A DNA stretch of 64,000 nt from the NCBI RefSeq assembly GCF_021462225.1, contig NC_061804.1, forward strand, positions 43,897,975 through 43,961,974. Direction: 5' to 3'. Under the pieces are notes generated by a model. It searched no databases. It was not told where the DNA came from and worked only from the letters and a program-made list of their open reading frames with translations. The stretch's first letter is position 1, and the number at the start of each line of letters is the position of its first letter. Of this stretch, positions 43,399 through 55,400 are shown in pieces. The translations under genes and the position numbers were made by a program. Source of the stretch: Girardinichthys multiradiatus. Lineage: Eukaryota; Chordata; Actinopteri; Cyprinodontiformes; Goodeidae.

Positions 43399-43453
43399 TC
43401 ACTTGTGTCTTATTTTACACTTGTCTGTATTTATCAGCTTTCTAACTCTAACA
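43399..43453 (+). repeat. 3' LTR remnant (U5 only)
   Basis: tcacttgtgtc through ctctaaca matches 35621-35676 of the 5' LTR with a few differences. U3 and R are missing. Confidence 0.8.
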
Positions 43454-43870
43454 GTAGCCTTTATGAGGGAATGGGAAAAAGAATGCCATTGTTCAATCAG
43501 AGCCATTAGAAGGTTTTTTCTGCATTTATGTCAGGCCACGTAGGGAACACAGCAAGCATGTGGTCAAAGAAGACATGGGGTACAAAACTAACATTGCATA
43601 CATTATAACCACAATGCTACATTGTGGTAGCAGCATTATGCTGTGGGAATGACTTTCTTCATCAAGGACAGAGAAGCTGGCCAAACTTAAAATTGATGTT
43701 CAGAGGAGCTATCCATGAAGAATGGGCAAAATCTCTCTGAACCTGATATGGACATAAAAACCTACAAAAACCTAAAAAATATTATATATTAGTAACACAT
43801 ATCACTGCCTTTCAAAATTAAAGAGGTATAAACATGTTTGTAATGTACTGTACATATGACCAAAATATTA
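43454..43870 (+). mobile_element. Tc1-like element E, right part
   Basis: Picks up the Tc1 transposase region exactly where the left part stopped at 35257 (cctttatgaggga, then aagaatgccattgttcaatc, ggtagcagcattatgctgtggg and gacttt.cttcatcaaggacag). An internal jump near 43690 leads to gaagaatgggcaaaatctctc, close to the C-terminus. Catalytic regions are missing or degraded. It ends vaguely near 43870. Confidence 0.75.
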
Positions 43871-46140
43871 AATAGAGATTAACTTTTTTCTGAGTGTTCC
43901 CCAGAAAAGCCATCAGTAAAAGAAATTATCTCTGTTTCATCAAATTAAAAATTTTAAGAGCATTCTACTGCAGGTAAGATAGTTAATAGTCGGAACCTCT
44001 TAACAAAACTCTGAACTATCCCTTTAAGTGTTTTGTAATTACTTATTAGTTTGTGCTAAAAATGTCAATAGAAACTGAACAAATGGCAGTCATGTTTTAT
44101 GACTCAACTTATTCATTTGTAGTACAAATTTATTTGACCTTTAAGTCAGTCGGACTTACTGTTTTTTAGGGCATGGCCATAGGAAGTAGAGCAAGTAGCA
44201 TTTTCAAACAGACACCAGTTGATCAGCTGAAAATGCAGGTCTTATAATGCTAACACTTAGAATTTTAAGATATTTGACTACAGTTGATCCCTTGAAAACA
44301 CATGAAGCACTGCTGGTTTATTATCTATCACGACCTCAATACCCACCACTCCATTACGGGGAAAGATTTCAAACAAACAAGAAAACAAAGGCTGCTTGCA
44401 AAGGCTATCGTCAGGGAATGCACAATTCTCTGTTGTAATTAACCAGCATTCAGCTGGCTCTCACACTGTTCCGGCTATCAGCTGCCCTGATGAGCACTGT
44501 GAGTGGTAACACTGAATCTGGGTCAGAACTGGCCATATCGATAATGACATATGCTGTTTAAATTATTCTGGGTGGATGCTGATCAATAGTGCACTGCTGT
44601 CAGGCATTTACGGTCACCTCTGGCCTCTGCTGATGATCATTGATTCAGAATTAAGTGGACTTAAAAGCGAAAGGAGAAAAGCAATGGTATCTAGATGGGG
44701 TAAAATAACTCCCAGTGTAAACATGGCAGCACCAGGAGGAGTCTTTGTATTTATCTGTCCAATACCAGTGTGTTCTGATAGACAGAGAATTAAAAGGAAA
44801 CTAGACAACAATAGCAACATTTCAGCTTCACCAGTCTCTGCAGACACAGAAAAGAGAAAGCAACCCTCCGACAGTTAAAGGGCATATTTTAGCATATTTT
44901 AATGTCAGAAAACCTACCAGTCCTGAGACATAACACAGTGTCAAGTTCAATGACAGAGACTCCAATTCAACCATACTTTAGTTCTAATACAATGATATTC
45001 TAATTAAGTTTATAATGCCAAATGGCAAAATGTTATCCATCCAAGGAAGCACACCTGATCATTAACACACACTGATACAAGAACGTTGCAGCAATACCTC
45101 CTCCTGAGCAAACGTGTAGTGACACTGGAAGGTTGATTGCATCAAGCCTTTAGATTTGCAGCATTTCCTCTTGGCTTCTGCCTTGTCAGTTAAAGAGAAA
45201 TCAGAACCAGCTAGGTTTGAACTGGCATGGTCCCGGTCAGTTAGATCTTTAAACTAGTGGGGTTGTCAGAATAATCAATATTCTGATATAATTAGTATTA
45301 AAGACATGAATAAATTAAAGATTCTCATATGCATAAAAATAGATATAAACTGTGCCACTTTCATCGCCCTAAGCAGTTATACATATTCACACAGCAGTGC
45401 TGCTGACAAATGCACTGAACCCCTCCCTTGTTGACGCACACTTGAACAGTCATGGCTAAGAATCAAACTGGTGAACTGCTGCTGGAAGTTTAAAACTCTG
45501 GTAACATGGCATGTATGTCCGGAGAAAGGCCTATCCAATTCTCTGTAGTAAACAATGCAGATGGAAGTATTTTGCCAACAAGGCAAACAGGATAAGATAA
45601 AGGATACCAAGCCCTGATGCTAGCTGACCTTAAAAAGCTAAAAAGCTCAGTAACACTGCTGTATCTGCAACGGTGAAGTAGTAAACATGCCAGATGGCAT
45701 AGGATGACATTAAATGTTCAAATATTAGTTACTAACAGATAGCTCGACTCGGATGTTTAGTCATTCTGAGTTCTCCCTTCTAGATGTGTGTCTCCAGCAC
45801 AGTGGTGGTTCAGAGTCCGCACCACGCAACCCTCTATACCACCACAGGTATGAACCAGTATCAATATTCCCCTCACACTCTTGTTAATCAACAAAGAATA
45901 TATGGTGCAAAATTACCAGAAACACTGAAATTAAACAGTGTTCCTGCTAAATACATTTGCATGGACTAGATGCATGTTTACACTGTAAAAATTGTTTTGA
46001 ATGAACCAGATTCATGGTTCATTCTAATAGAACAAATGATACTTCATTGGTCCATCAGTGAGAAAAGTGTATCAGCAGCTAATTTAAAGCCTAATGGAAG
46101 CACACAGATACACACTAAAATAAGCAATAATAATAAAATA
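43871..46140. other. No gene seen
   Basis: AT-rich with several short open frames, none with a recognisable domain (longest about 100 codons at 44576-44878, plus strand). Taken as unassigned intronic or intergenic DNA. Confidence 0.4.
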
Positions 46141-46142
46141 TA

Positions 46143-47762
46143 CAGTACAGACCAAAGGTTTGGACACACCTTCCCATTCAAAGAGTTTTCTTTATTCTCA
46201 TTACTATGAATATTGTAGCTTCACACTGAAGGCATCAAAACTATGAATTAACACATGTGGAATTATATACTGAACAAAAAAGTGTGAAACAACTGAAAAT
46301 ATATCTTATATTCTAGGTTCTTCAAAGTAGCCACCTTTTGCTTTGATTACTGCTACGCACACTCTAGGCATTCTGTTAATGAGCTTCAAGAGGTAGTCAC
46401 CTGAAATGGTTTTCCAACAGTCTTGAAGGAGTTCCCAGAGATGCTTAGCACTTGTTGGCCCTTTTGCCTTCACTCTGCGGTCCAGCTCACCCCAAATCAT
46501 CTCGATTGGGTTCAGGTCCGGTGACTGTGGAGGCCATCTGGCGCAGCACCCCATCACTCTCCTTCTTGGTCAAATCGCCCTTACACATCCTGGAGGTGTG
46601 TTTGGGGTCATTGTCCTGTTGAAAAATAAATGATGGTCCAACTAAACGCAAACCGAATGGAATAGCATGCCGCTGCAAGATGTTGTGGTAGCCATGCTGG
46701 TTCAGTATGCCTTCAATTTTGAATAAATCCCCAACAGTGTCACCAGCAAAGCACCCCCACACCATCACACCTCCTCCTCCATGCTTCACGGTGGGAACCA
46801 GGCATGTACAGTCCATCCGTTCACCTCTTCTGTGCCGCACAAAGACACGGTGGTTGGAACCAAAGATCTCAAACTTGGATTCATCAGACCAAAGCACAGA
46901 TTTCCACTGGCCTAATGTCCATTCCTTGTGTTCTTTAGCCCAAACAAGTCTCTTCTGCTTGTTGCCTGTCCTCAGCAGTGGTTTCCTAGCAGCTATTTTA
47001 CCATGAAGGCCTGATTCACACAGTCTCCTCTTAACAGTTGTTCTAGAGATGTGTCTGCTGCTAGAACTCTGTGTGGCATTGACCTGTTCTCTAATCTGAG
47101 CTGCTGTTAACCTGCGATTTCTGAGGAGGGTGACTCGGATGAATCCGCAGCAGAGGTGACTCTCGGTCTTCCTTTCCTGGGGGGGTCCTCATGTGAGCCA
47201 GTTTCTTTGTAGCGCTTGATGGTTTTTGCGACTGCACTTGGGGACACTTTCAAAGTTTTCCCAATTGTTCAGACTGACTGACCTTCATTTCTTAAAGTAA
47301 TGATGGCCACTCGTTTTTCTTTACTTAGCTGCTTTTTTCTTGCCATAATACAAATTCTAACAGTCTATTCAGTAGGACTATCAGCTGTGTATTGTATCCA
47401 CCTCCTGCACAACACAACTGATGGCCCCAACCCCATTTATAAGGCTTGAAATCCCACTTATTAAACCTGACAGGGCACACCTGTGAAGTGAAAACCATTT
47501 CAGGTGACTACCTCTTGAAGCTCATCAACAGAATGCCAAGAGTGTGCGTAGCAGTAATCAAAGCAAAAAGGTGGCTACTTTGAAGAACCTAGAATATAAG
47601 ACATATTTTCAGTTGTTTCACACTTTTTTGTTCAGTATATAATTCCACATGTGTCAATTCATAGTTTTGATGCCTTCAGCGTGAAGCTACAATATTCATA
47701 GTCATGAAAATAAAGACAACTCTTTGAATGAGAAGGTGTGTCCAAACCTTTGGTCTGTACTG
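46143..47762 (-). mobile_element. Tc1-like transposon D (complete, 1620 bp)
   Basis: Ends cagtacagaccaaagg ... cctttggtctgtactg, flanked by TA (46141-46142 and 47763-47764). Terminal inverted repeats are about 200 bases long (aattccacatgtgt, gttttgatgccttcag, gtgtgaaacaactgaaaat at both ends in opposite orientation). Transposase on the minus strand. It is a different family from copies A. Confidence 0.95.
46306..47346 (-). pseudogene. Broken Tc1 transposase (element D)
   Basis: From ATG at 47346: basic N-terminus (MARKKQLSKEKRVAIITLR) with helix-turn-helix, interrupted by TGA at codon 26 and a frameshift near 47140. Then SRHISRTTVKRRLCESGLHG, QWKSVLWSDESKFEIFG (first aspartate), GGGGVMVWGCFAGDTVGDLF, FIFQQDNDPKHTSRM (second aspartate), a further frameshift at about 46550, and WPPQSPDLNPIEMIWGELD (glutamate), ending KAKGGYFEEPRI. 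All three catalytic acidic residues survive, but in different frames. Confidence 0.9.
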
Positions 47763-47764
47763 TA

Positions 47765-48431
47765 CATAATAACAGCAATAACTGCAATTATACTTTCCAC
47801 AAAGAATATTTAAACACACTCATCTTATCTACTGTTTTGCTACACAGGAAAGTGACAGTAACATTTTATTTTATTTTTCTACATGGGTAAATTGCCTTCT
47901 ACTTATCGGATTGGACTAATGAACATGTTGCCATACATATTTGTTATATTTATTTGTTCTTTATTAAAAAAAAAATCTCATGTCCTTTAGAAAAGGTTGT
48001 CATGGTTTTGAAAATGGTATGAAGTATGAATAACAGAGCTTTTCTGTAAAGTATAGAAACAGTTTAAGTAAACATAATCAATAGTTATTCCCTGTGTCAT
48101 TCCATTTCACTATACGTAGTTTATTCATTCATTTATGTTTTGTATGTTGGATTACTTGTGTTGTTACCAACACCTGGTGTGATTTCTGTCTCAATATCCT
48201 TATTAGAAATGGATTTTCTAAGAAAAATATTACGTTGTTCAATACTTTTTTGCCCCAGGGTATCCCTTTAGTCCAGTTAGGCTATGATATCTAGCTTTTG
48301 CTGAATAATTTTTAGATAATGAGGCTTTATTCACATAAACAAAACATTCTTCAAAATGTAGATACTCTCTAAGCATACATAGGTGAGTGTTTTTTAATTG
48401 GCTAAAAGCTCCATTGACAGTTCTTTCATTG
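47765..48431. other. No gene seen
   Basis: AT-rich, no recognised feature before the solo LTR. Confidence 0.4.
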
Positions 48432-48436
48432 GTTTC

Positions 48437-48931
48437 TGTCAGGATCTGTCTGATAGGTTTGTGTTTGTTTACTTTTTGCTCAGCCAGGTGCTTTTCCATT
48501 CCTTTCTCGTTCTTTAGATTCTTTCTGGTTAGTTTTGTTGTTTTTTTGTGTTCTGGTGTTAGATACATTTAGTTATATTCTAATAGATGTGGTTCTTGTT
48601 TACGTTCTTAGTCTAGTCATTGTTATCTTGTATTCTGGTCACCTCTATGCTCTCCTTGCTCATTTGTGTTTATTAGTCACTCCCTCTGTCTCCCTGCAGC
48701 CCTGGTCAACACCTGTGCCATATTACTCCTGATTAACTTCTCTCCCAGTTCATTGGTTCTCACTTCACTTCCCTCGGTTTATAAGCTCTCTGGTTTGCAC
48801 TGTTCCTTCCACTGGTTCCTTCCTGAGCTCCTGTGCCTGGTCAGCTGTAAGTTTGTTTATGTTCAATTAAACGTTTTAACCAACTGAACTCATCCTGCAG
48901 CATTTAGGTCCTACTTTAACTCAGCATGGCA
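48437..48931 (+). mobile_element. Solo LTR (495 bp) with 5-bp target duplication
   Basis: Begins tgtcagg and ends catggca, flanked by gtttc on both sides (48432-48436 and 48932-48936). It has a TATA-like tttataagctctc near 48778-48790 and a polyadenylation-type caattaaacg at 48865. The T-rich body and tgtca...(t)g(a/g)ca ends resemble Ty3/gypsy-type LTRs of fish. No internal region remains. Confidence 0.85.
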
Positions 48932-48936
48932 GTTTC

Positions 48937-50099
48937 TTTTAAAAGATTTTCATACAAAACTAATGTGCTACACCAAACATACGCAGTGTTTAGTGTGTTT
49001 ATAAAGTTGATGTTTTCAATGACCATGTATCAAAGCACAGACACCTTTTCAATGAGATGCTTCAATAAATTCTTAGCAAACAATGTCGATATATTCCACT
49101 AAGAGTTCCTATCATTTCATGGGATATTTGCTTAAAGTCACTTTCTGTCCAGTGAATAATGGTTATTTTTACCCTGAGGGATTTCCATTCTGTTTTAAAT
49201 AGCACTGGCTTTAAAGTGGTGACCAATTTGTTTTTGTATAGCTTTTTATTTATTTATTTCTTCTTCAACTCCCCTCTGCCATATGATTCTGCTATCACCT
49301 TGATTCTGATATTGTGGCCAGTTACACTCACTGCCTCAGGGTCATTGGATGAAGAACAAGCAGTTGTCTGGCTTGTAATAATTGGCAGTGGGAATTGGTT
49401 AAGAAGGCCAGAGTGTGCAAAGAGCTGATAATAGGCACTGGAGTAAAACATGAGAAGAGAAATAAAGAAAACTGTCAGCAGGCCAATAAATAATAAAGTT
49501 TGGGATTTATTCGACATTTCACATAAGTTTGAATAAAAACACAGTCATCCTATTTCAACATATTATACTCTAAGATTCCAGCTTACAGTTAAATGTATTT
49601 CTAAAAGAAATGACAATCCTTTTATTTATTCTTTTCATGTTTATCCCAGATGCAGTGAGTCTGTTTTTTAAGTTACAAAACATTTAGTAGAAGTGCCAAC
49701 TACCTTTTATTAGGAATGACCTAAAAACACGTTACTTATACATTGTGAGTCAGTTATTTTATGCTTTAATTACTACTTCCATTTAGAAGGATGTAAAAAT
49801 ATCAGCAATCAATCTGAAAATGGGAATGCTCAGATATTGTTGTAAATGAAAATGCAAAATTCCTCAGTAATCACTTTCAGTTCTCGACTCCATGAAGGTA
49901 AACCATCTTGGGTTGCAACCGGTTTGTTCAACTTTTTATTCTGATCCTTTTCTGTGATGGTTTTTGAAAATGTATCTACTATTTGTTCTGAATCCCTTAA
50001 TGATGTGATGGTTTAACCTGAAACCTGGAACACGGGTATTTGGGAATGGATTCACAGTCAGCTCTGTCCGACAGTGATATTATCTGTCATTTATATTGG
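48937..50099 (-). other. No assigned gene; one candidate membrane-protein ORF
   Basis: Minus-strand frame 49517-49254 (87 codons) starts MSNKSQT, then a 25-residue hydrophobic stretch (LLFIGLLTVFFISLLMFYS) and a polar remainder, the layout of a signal-anchored type II membrane protein N-terminus. No downstream domain or clear splice donor was found, and I do not recognise the family. The rest of the interval is AT-rich. Confidence 0.25.
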
Positions 50100-50242
50100 T
50101 TTGGCTCAGTGATAAGAGTAGTCGTCTTGTAATTCAAAAGTTGTGGGTTCAATTCCAGCTTCCTGAATGAATGTATGCACGTTTGTGAAGTGGCTCTAGT
50201 TGGTATGAAAAGCTCTATATAAATTCAGTCCATTATAACACA
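50100..50242 (+). repeat. tRNA-derived SINE fragment
   Basis: ttggctcagtgataagagtag resembles a Pol III A-box region and gtgggttcaattccagc a B-box (50143-50159), followed by a tail (tatgaaaagctctatataaa). It is not a tRNA gene, since acceptor and anticodon stems do not pair. This matches a widespread teleost SINE type in style. Confidence 0.7.
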
Positions 50243-50512
50243 TTTACATAAAAATATCAAAAACACAATCAGTGTGTTTTCTTTTTTGTGTTTGTTTAAA
50301 TTGGAGCTTTCATAAAATAAGAACTATAAAACTACAACAAAACATAAAATTCGGGGTGCTCTATGGCTGATGAGGAGTAAGATGTGTTTGGCGCGGGCTC
50401 CCACTCCAATCATTTGTTCTACACGGTTTCCGATTATATATTCTTGCCACATTAACTTTTTTATGTATCTAAACTCGACTCTTGAGTGAATTTATCCTGG
50501 AAGGGCAGAATA

Positions 50513-51432
50513 ATGGCCACAAACTTGAGAAAACACCAGCATTCAGGTTCTGGGGCTGCTAGGCCCGAAGCCGCCTCTGGGCAGAGTACATCTAATGCCG
50601 TGAACTCAACACCTCCTTCGCCGACCCCCAGCGAGGGGGACGTATTGTCGTGGAAGTCTGACATTCTTGCCTCTATAAAAACTGATATCTCAACCACGAT
50701 TAAATCAGAAATTAAAGATGCTCTTGCCGAAGACTTCACTTTTGTTAAAAGCGAGCTACAAGCAGTGAGAGGGGAAGTGACTAATGGCACAATGCTACTT
50801 TGTGCAGACTGAGCGTTAAAGAGGTGGAAGACGGTTTATCAACCTGATCCAATGAGGTTGTTGCTTTGCACAATACAGTGTTTGAGCTGAAAGACGAGGT
50901 GAATGGGCTTAGGAAAAACTGTGAAGATATGCAGGGACATATGAGGAGGGGCAACGTGTGGATCATTGGAGTTCCTGAGACGCCAGAATCTAGCTCCACC
51001 ACAGCGGTTGCTAAGCTGCTAGCCGAGGTGCTGCAGTTGGATAAGGTAACGCTGACTGACCGCTCCCATCAAATTCCGGGTGGGAGGAAGTCAGGTGATA
51101 AACCGCGAGTCATTGTTGCTAAGCTCCACAACTATCAAGAATGCGTGGAAATATTATGCCGGGTGCGCAGCCGCCGCTCTCTTCACTTTAAGGAGGCACC
51201 GATCATAATTGCAGCAGATTACACAGCGAGTGTGGCCAAGGATCGAGCGGCATTCACGGAGGTGAGGAGGCTTCTTCGCAACCGGAGGGATGTCCGTTAC
51301 AGCCTGCTTTTTCCAGCGCGGCTTCGCATCTTTCACGGGGTGGAGGAGAAGGAGTTTATGGATGCCAACAAAGCCATGGATTACATTAAAAAGAAAATCA
51401 TATTGGTGGTGGGCAGTGAGGACCGGAGATAA
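50513..51432 (+). pseudogene. Tx1/L1 ORF1 (RNA-binding protein)
   Basis: Nucleic-acid chaperone of an L1-type element. MATNLRKHQHSG starts a serine/proline-rich N-terminus; residues from about 50 onward (ILASIKTDISTTIKSEIK, then VFELKDEVNGLRKNCEDMQ) form a coiled coil. GNVWIIGVPETPESS opens the RRM-like domain and PARLRIFHGVEEKEFMDAN belongs to its C-terminal part. A frameshift near 50805 and a TGA near 50847 interrupt the coiled coil; the rest is open to 51432. The position directly ahead of an L1-type ORF2 supports the call. Confidence 0.85.
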
Positions 51433-51589
51433 TTGCAGGTCCAACTCTCGGTTGACCATTATGTGTCTCAGGTTGTATTGAGCCTTCAAACATCAAATGT
51501 CCCGAGCTATATTTTGATTTAACTTCAGACATTATTTCAGGTGACAAATTTAAGTTTTATGTGAGACTTACAAAGTGACTGTTTAGGTT

Positions 51590-52160
51590 GTGGTTAAAGA
51601 TGTATCTTATATTTCATTTACGTTATGTGGAAATATATTATGTGTGTGCATCATTATTATTACTATGTTCATAACCAGTGTGGGAAATAAAATGTGTAAC
51701 ATGTGTTAGTATAAAGACATTGTGTATTGTGTGGTCTGCAAAAGTATTTCTCACAGGGAGGTGAAGTGGAAAATTACTGGGAACTGCAGGAGTGTGTGAA
51801 AAGTAGAGACTGACTTACTCCCTGCTTATATCAGTAGATACGGGGTGCAGCTGGTGGACAATGACTGTCTAAATATGGTAAGCCAGAAAAGTGTGTACGT
51901 GACTACATGTGACAAAAAACTGTAAACAGGGCACTGCCCATTTTAATGTGTGTTTTAATAAAAGCAATGTGCCCAGTGAGAAGCTCCGATGTCGTCTCGG
52001 TGTGTGTCCTGATCACATGAGAGCTTCCCCTGGTCCATGTACTTTGAATGACATACAGCTGTCTCCGTGTGATTTATTCTAATGTGTTGTGAATTCCTCC
52101 AGGTTACGGTGAATAAACGAACGCGCAGAAGGCCCCTTTAAAGGGGTACTTCAACAGTTG
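51590..52160 (+). other. Possible LTR-like insert between ORF1 and ORF2
   Basis: Extra sequence of about 570 bases with two AATAAA signals (about 51685 and 51956), a GC-richer middle and an end cctttaaaggggtacttcaaca. Taking the element as tggttaaag...cttcaaca gives a 4-bp gttg flank on both sides. Taking tgtggtta...gttgca gives aggt on both sides. Because both readings work, the exact ends are unsettled, and it could also be part of a long inter-ORF spacer. Confidence 0.3.
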
Positions 52161-52445
52161 CAAGGTACATATAAGAATATAAGTGTTTTAAATTGAGGAA
52201 ACGTTTTTTTTTTTTTGTATACTTATTTATTTTCTACTGTCACCTGGGCGTGGCGGGAGCCCTGGCAGGGTGTTATGTTTTCCAATGCAAGCACGAATGT
52301 GTGGATCTTCTGTTTGTTGTGTTCTCCTTGTTTATGCAGGAGAAAGCGGTGGGACTATACCGGATCTGTCTGTTTTAAGTGTTATTTGGCAGGTATCTTC
52401 TTGTGATGGTTTGTGTGCATCATATTACAGTCTAATTGGCCATAA

Positions 52446-55400
52446 ATGAGCAGTTCTAATAGTCTCCTCAACAGTCATCCAGTTAACTGTGTGAGTTGGA
52501 ATGTGAAATTAATCAATGGTCCAGTTAAATTTAGGAAAATTATGACACATTTGAGATGGCTTAATACTATTATTGTTTTTTTACAAGAGACCCATGTGCA
52601 GGCAGCAGATTGTATGCATTTGAGCAAGCGATGGTCTGGTCAGGTGTTTCAATCTAATTTCCAATCTAAATCGAGAGGGGTTGCGATCTAGTATCTGTCT
52701 AGTGTCTAGTGTACATGCAGACACTGCTGGATGCTATGTCATAGTGGTGGGAAAGTTATATGCACCTCAGGTTATTTTAGCCTCAGCAAATGCACCAAAC
52801 TGGGATGATCACATTTATACTTTTTTTTTCAGATTTGCCTAACATTTCAACACATAATCTTTGAAATGTGGTTTGAACTGTGTGCTATCATCTTTTGATC
52901 GTAGCACAGTGGGTAAAATAAGTCTTTCTAAATCTGCCCAGTCAATTAAATCATTTCTTAAAACTTATGGTGTGGTAGACGTGTGGCGTTTTCAAAATCC
53001 AATCTCAAGATCTTATTCGTTCTTCTCCCCTGTTCATAAGACTTACTCACGGATTGACTGTTTTCTTCTTGATAAATGGATTTTGCCTTTAGTGAGAGAA
53101 TGTGATTATGGAATGATAGTCATTTCTGACCACGGTCCTCTAACAATGAAACTGAATGTCCAGGTTACACAATTGGTCTATCTGCCTTGGCAACTTAATT
53201 CCATACTCTTATCCGAAGAAGACTTTGTCAAAATGCTCTCGTCAGAAATACAATTTTTCATTGATGTTAATCGAACACCGGGGATGCCTTCTGGCACTGT
53301 ATGGGAATCATTGAAGGCCTACTTGAGGGGTCAAGTCATATCTTACTCTGCAAATTAAAAAAAGGAAAGCCTGGAGCGGCTACAACTGGTAACAAATAAG
53401 ATTCTACAGCTAGACAGGGAATAGAGCCAATCTGCTTCACAAGATTTACTGAAGAAACGTACATTACTAAAACTTAATATAACATCCTATCTACCCAACA
53501 GACCGAGTATTTACCATTCTAATCTAGATATGGCTATTACGAGCATGGTGAGAAGGCTGGGTGCCTACTTGCGCAGCAGCAACGGCAACACTCAGCTGGC
53601 CAGGATATCGCTGCAATAAACGTTGCCCAAGGGTAAAATGTTGCGACAATGCTGGAATGAATGGTTGTTTCAGCTATTAAAGAAAGAGAAAGATTCTTTA
53701 AACTGCAGTTCACATCGCCCGGTATCACTCCTAAACACCAATGTTAAAATTCTTACAAAAATATTGGCAAAACGAGTTGAACGGATTATCCCCACAATCG
53801 TCTCATCTGACCAGAGAGGTTTTTTAGAAAATTGCCAATCTTTCTTCAATATTAGGCGACTGTTTGACGTGTTGTACACTCCCACCCTAACCGGTCATAC
53901 CTGTGATGAGATTTTACTTTAATTAGACGCAGAGAAAGTGTTGACCAGGTGGAGTGAATCTACCTCTTTAAGACTTTGGAGGTATTCAATTTTGGTCCTA
54001 AATTTCTTTCATAGGTGAAGTTGATATACCGTAAATTCCGGAATATAAGCCGCTACTTTTTTCCCACACTTTGAACACTGTGGCCTATACAACGGTGCAG
54101 CTATTGCATGTTTTTTTTCATGCCGCCAAAAACATTTTGCCTGGTAACAGTAGACCAATCACATTGATGAGTAGTTCAAAGAGGTCCAATGAATTTGTGC
54201 GATAAATCAAGAGCACTTTCACAATTCAATTACCGGTATTGTAAATCAGACATTTATATTCACCCTCATCAACATGAAAAAATCACCAGTGGGTTTTGAA
54301 AGGCTGGAATGCTGCGTGATTAAGGGGACCGGGTGCGCTCAAGTTAGAGCGTCAACGAAGAGGCTGAAGTGAATGACGAGATCCTGAGGCTGTTCAATTC
54401 GGACGCTGAAGAAGAGGACTTTGATGGTTTCAGTGCGCAGGAAGAAGATGAAGGAGGCGATCAATGGCCTTTGACCTGGTAGGCTGCAGTGTATATCAGT
54501 CATTAGGAGATATTGGAAATTTGTTTGTGCACTGTTCATTAAAAAAGCATTAGCAAAGAAATTTGTGTGCTACTGATAACGTACGTATATTTAAAGGTAG
54601 CTGTGTTAGCCACTGTTCGAAAAAAAGCATTTGCAATATGCATTTGTTTATATTACTATACGGATTAAGTCAAAAGTTAAAAATTCCTCACCTGTAATAT
54701 CTTTCTGTGTAAATCGTATTACAACGTGGGACACCCGCGGCTTAACATCCAGTGCGGCCTGTGCAAGTAATAAATTGGTTTTCTTTCTAAAATTAGAGCA
54801 TGCGGCTTTTAATCAGGTGCGCTCTGTAGTCCGGAATTTACGGTTTACCTCGCCAATGGCGGCAGTTCATACTAATAGTAATTTATCCAGCTATCTTGAA
54901 TTAAAACGTGGCACGAGGCAGGGATGTCCACTCTCACCACGTTTATTCGCAATTGCGATTGAACCATTTGCCATTAAGGAAAACTATCTCCCTCTACTGG
55001 TGGATCTTAGGAAAGACATTGCAAGGTGGGCATCCCTGCCTTTATCCCTGGGGGGTAGAATCAACTCGATTAAAATGTCAAAACTGCCCAAATTTCTTTA
55101 TCTATTCCAGAGCATGCCAGTGTTCCTTACTAAATCTTTCTTTTCCAACTTGAACATTGAATTACCAACATTTATTTGGAATACAAATCATCCACGGATT
55201 GGCAGTAAGATGTTGCAACTGCCTCGTAGTCTTGCAGGCATGTCATTCCCTAACTTCATGTATTTTTACTGGGCGGCCAATATTAGAACCTAATTGTATT
55301 GGTTGGAGAAGGACACTCCTGTTCTAGGCTGGGTGATCTTGGAAAGGAATTCAATCACATCTAGTTCTCTCCCTGCTTTATTCTGTTCCCAATTACCTTT

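Larger units (their letters stand above)
35258..43453 (+). mobile_element. Endogenous retrovirus (gamma/epsilon-like), degraded provirus
   Basis: An old retroviral insertion with, in order, a 5' LTR, primer binding site, leader, gag, integrase end of pol, env fragment and the last 55 bases of a 3' LTR. It is flanked by ttagc (35253-35257) and gtagc (43454-43458), a 5-bp target duplication with one mismatch, inside a Tc1 element. It contains a complete Tc1 transposon (36486-38053) in the leader and a LINE tail (39231-39412) in gag. Protease and reverse transcriptase are not recognisable and appear lost. All genes are broken by stops, shifts or deletions, so it cannot make virus. The lineage is inferred from the MGN start, the single zinc knuckle and an integrase C-terminal domain of gammaretroviral type. 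Confidence 0.85.

Noticed and set aside
44576..44878. 100-codon plus-strand frame
   Set aside because: No recognised domain, no neighbouring exon signals, and length within chance expectation for this much sequence.
50100..50175. Possible tRNA gene
   Set aside because: A-box and B-box-like sequences are present but the acceptor and anticodon stems do not pair; the tail identifies it as a SINE fragment.
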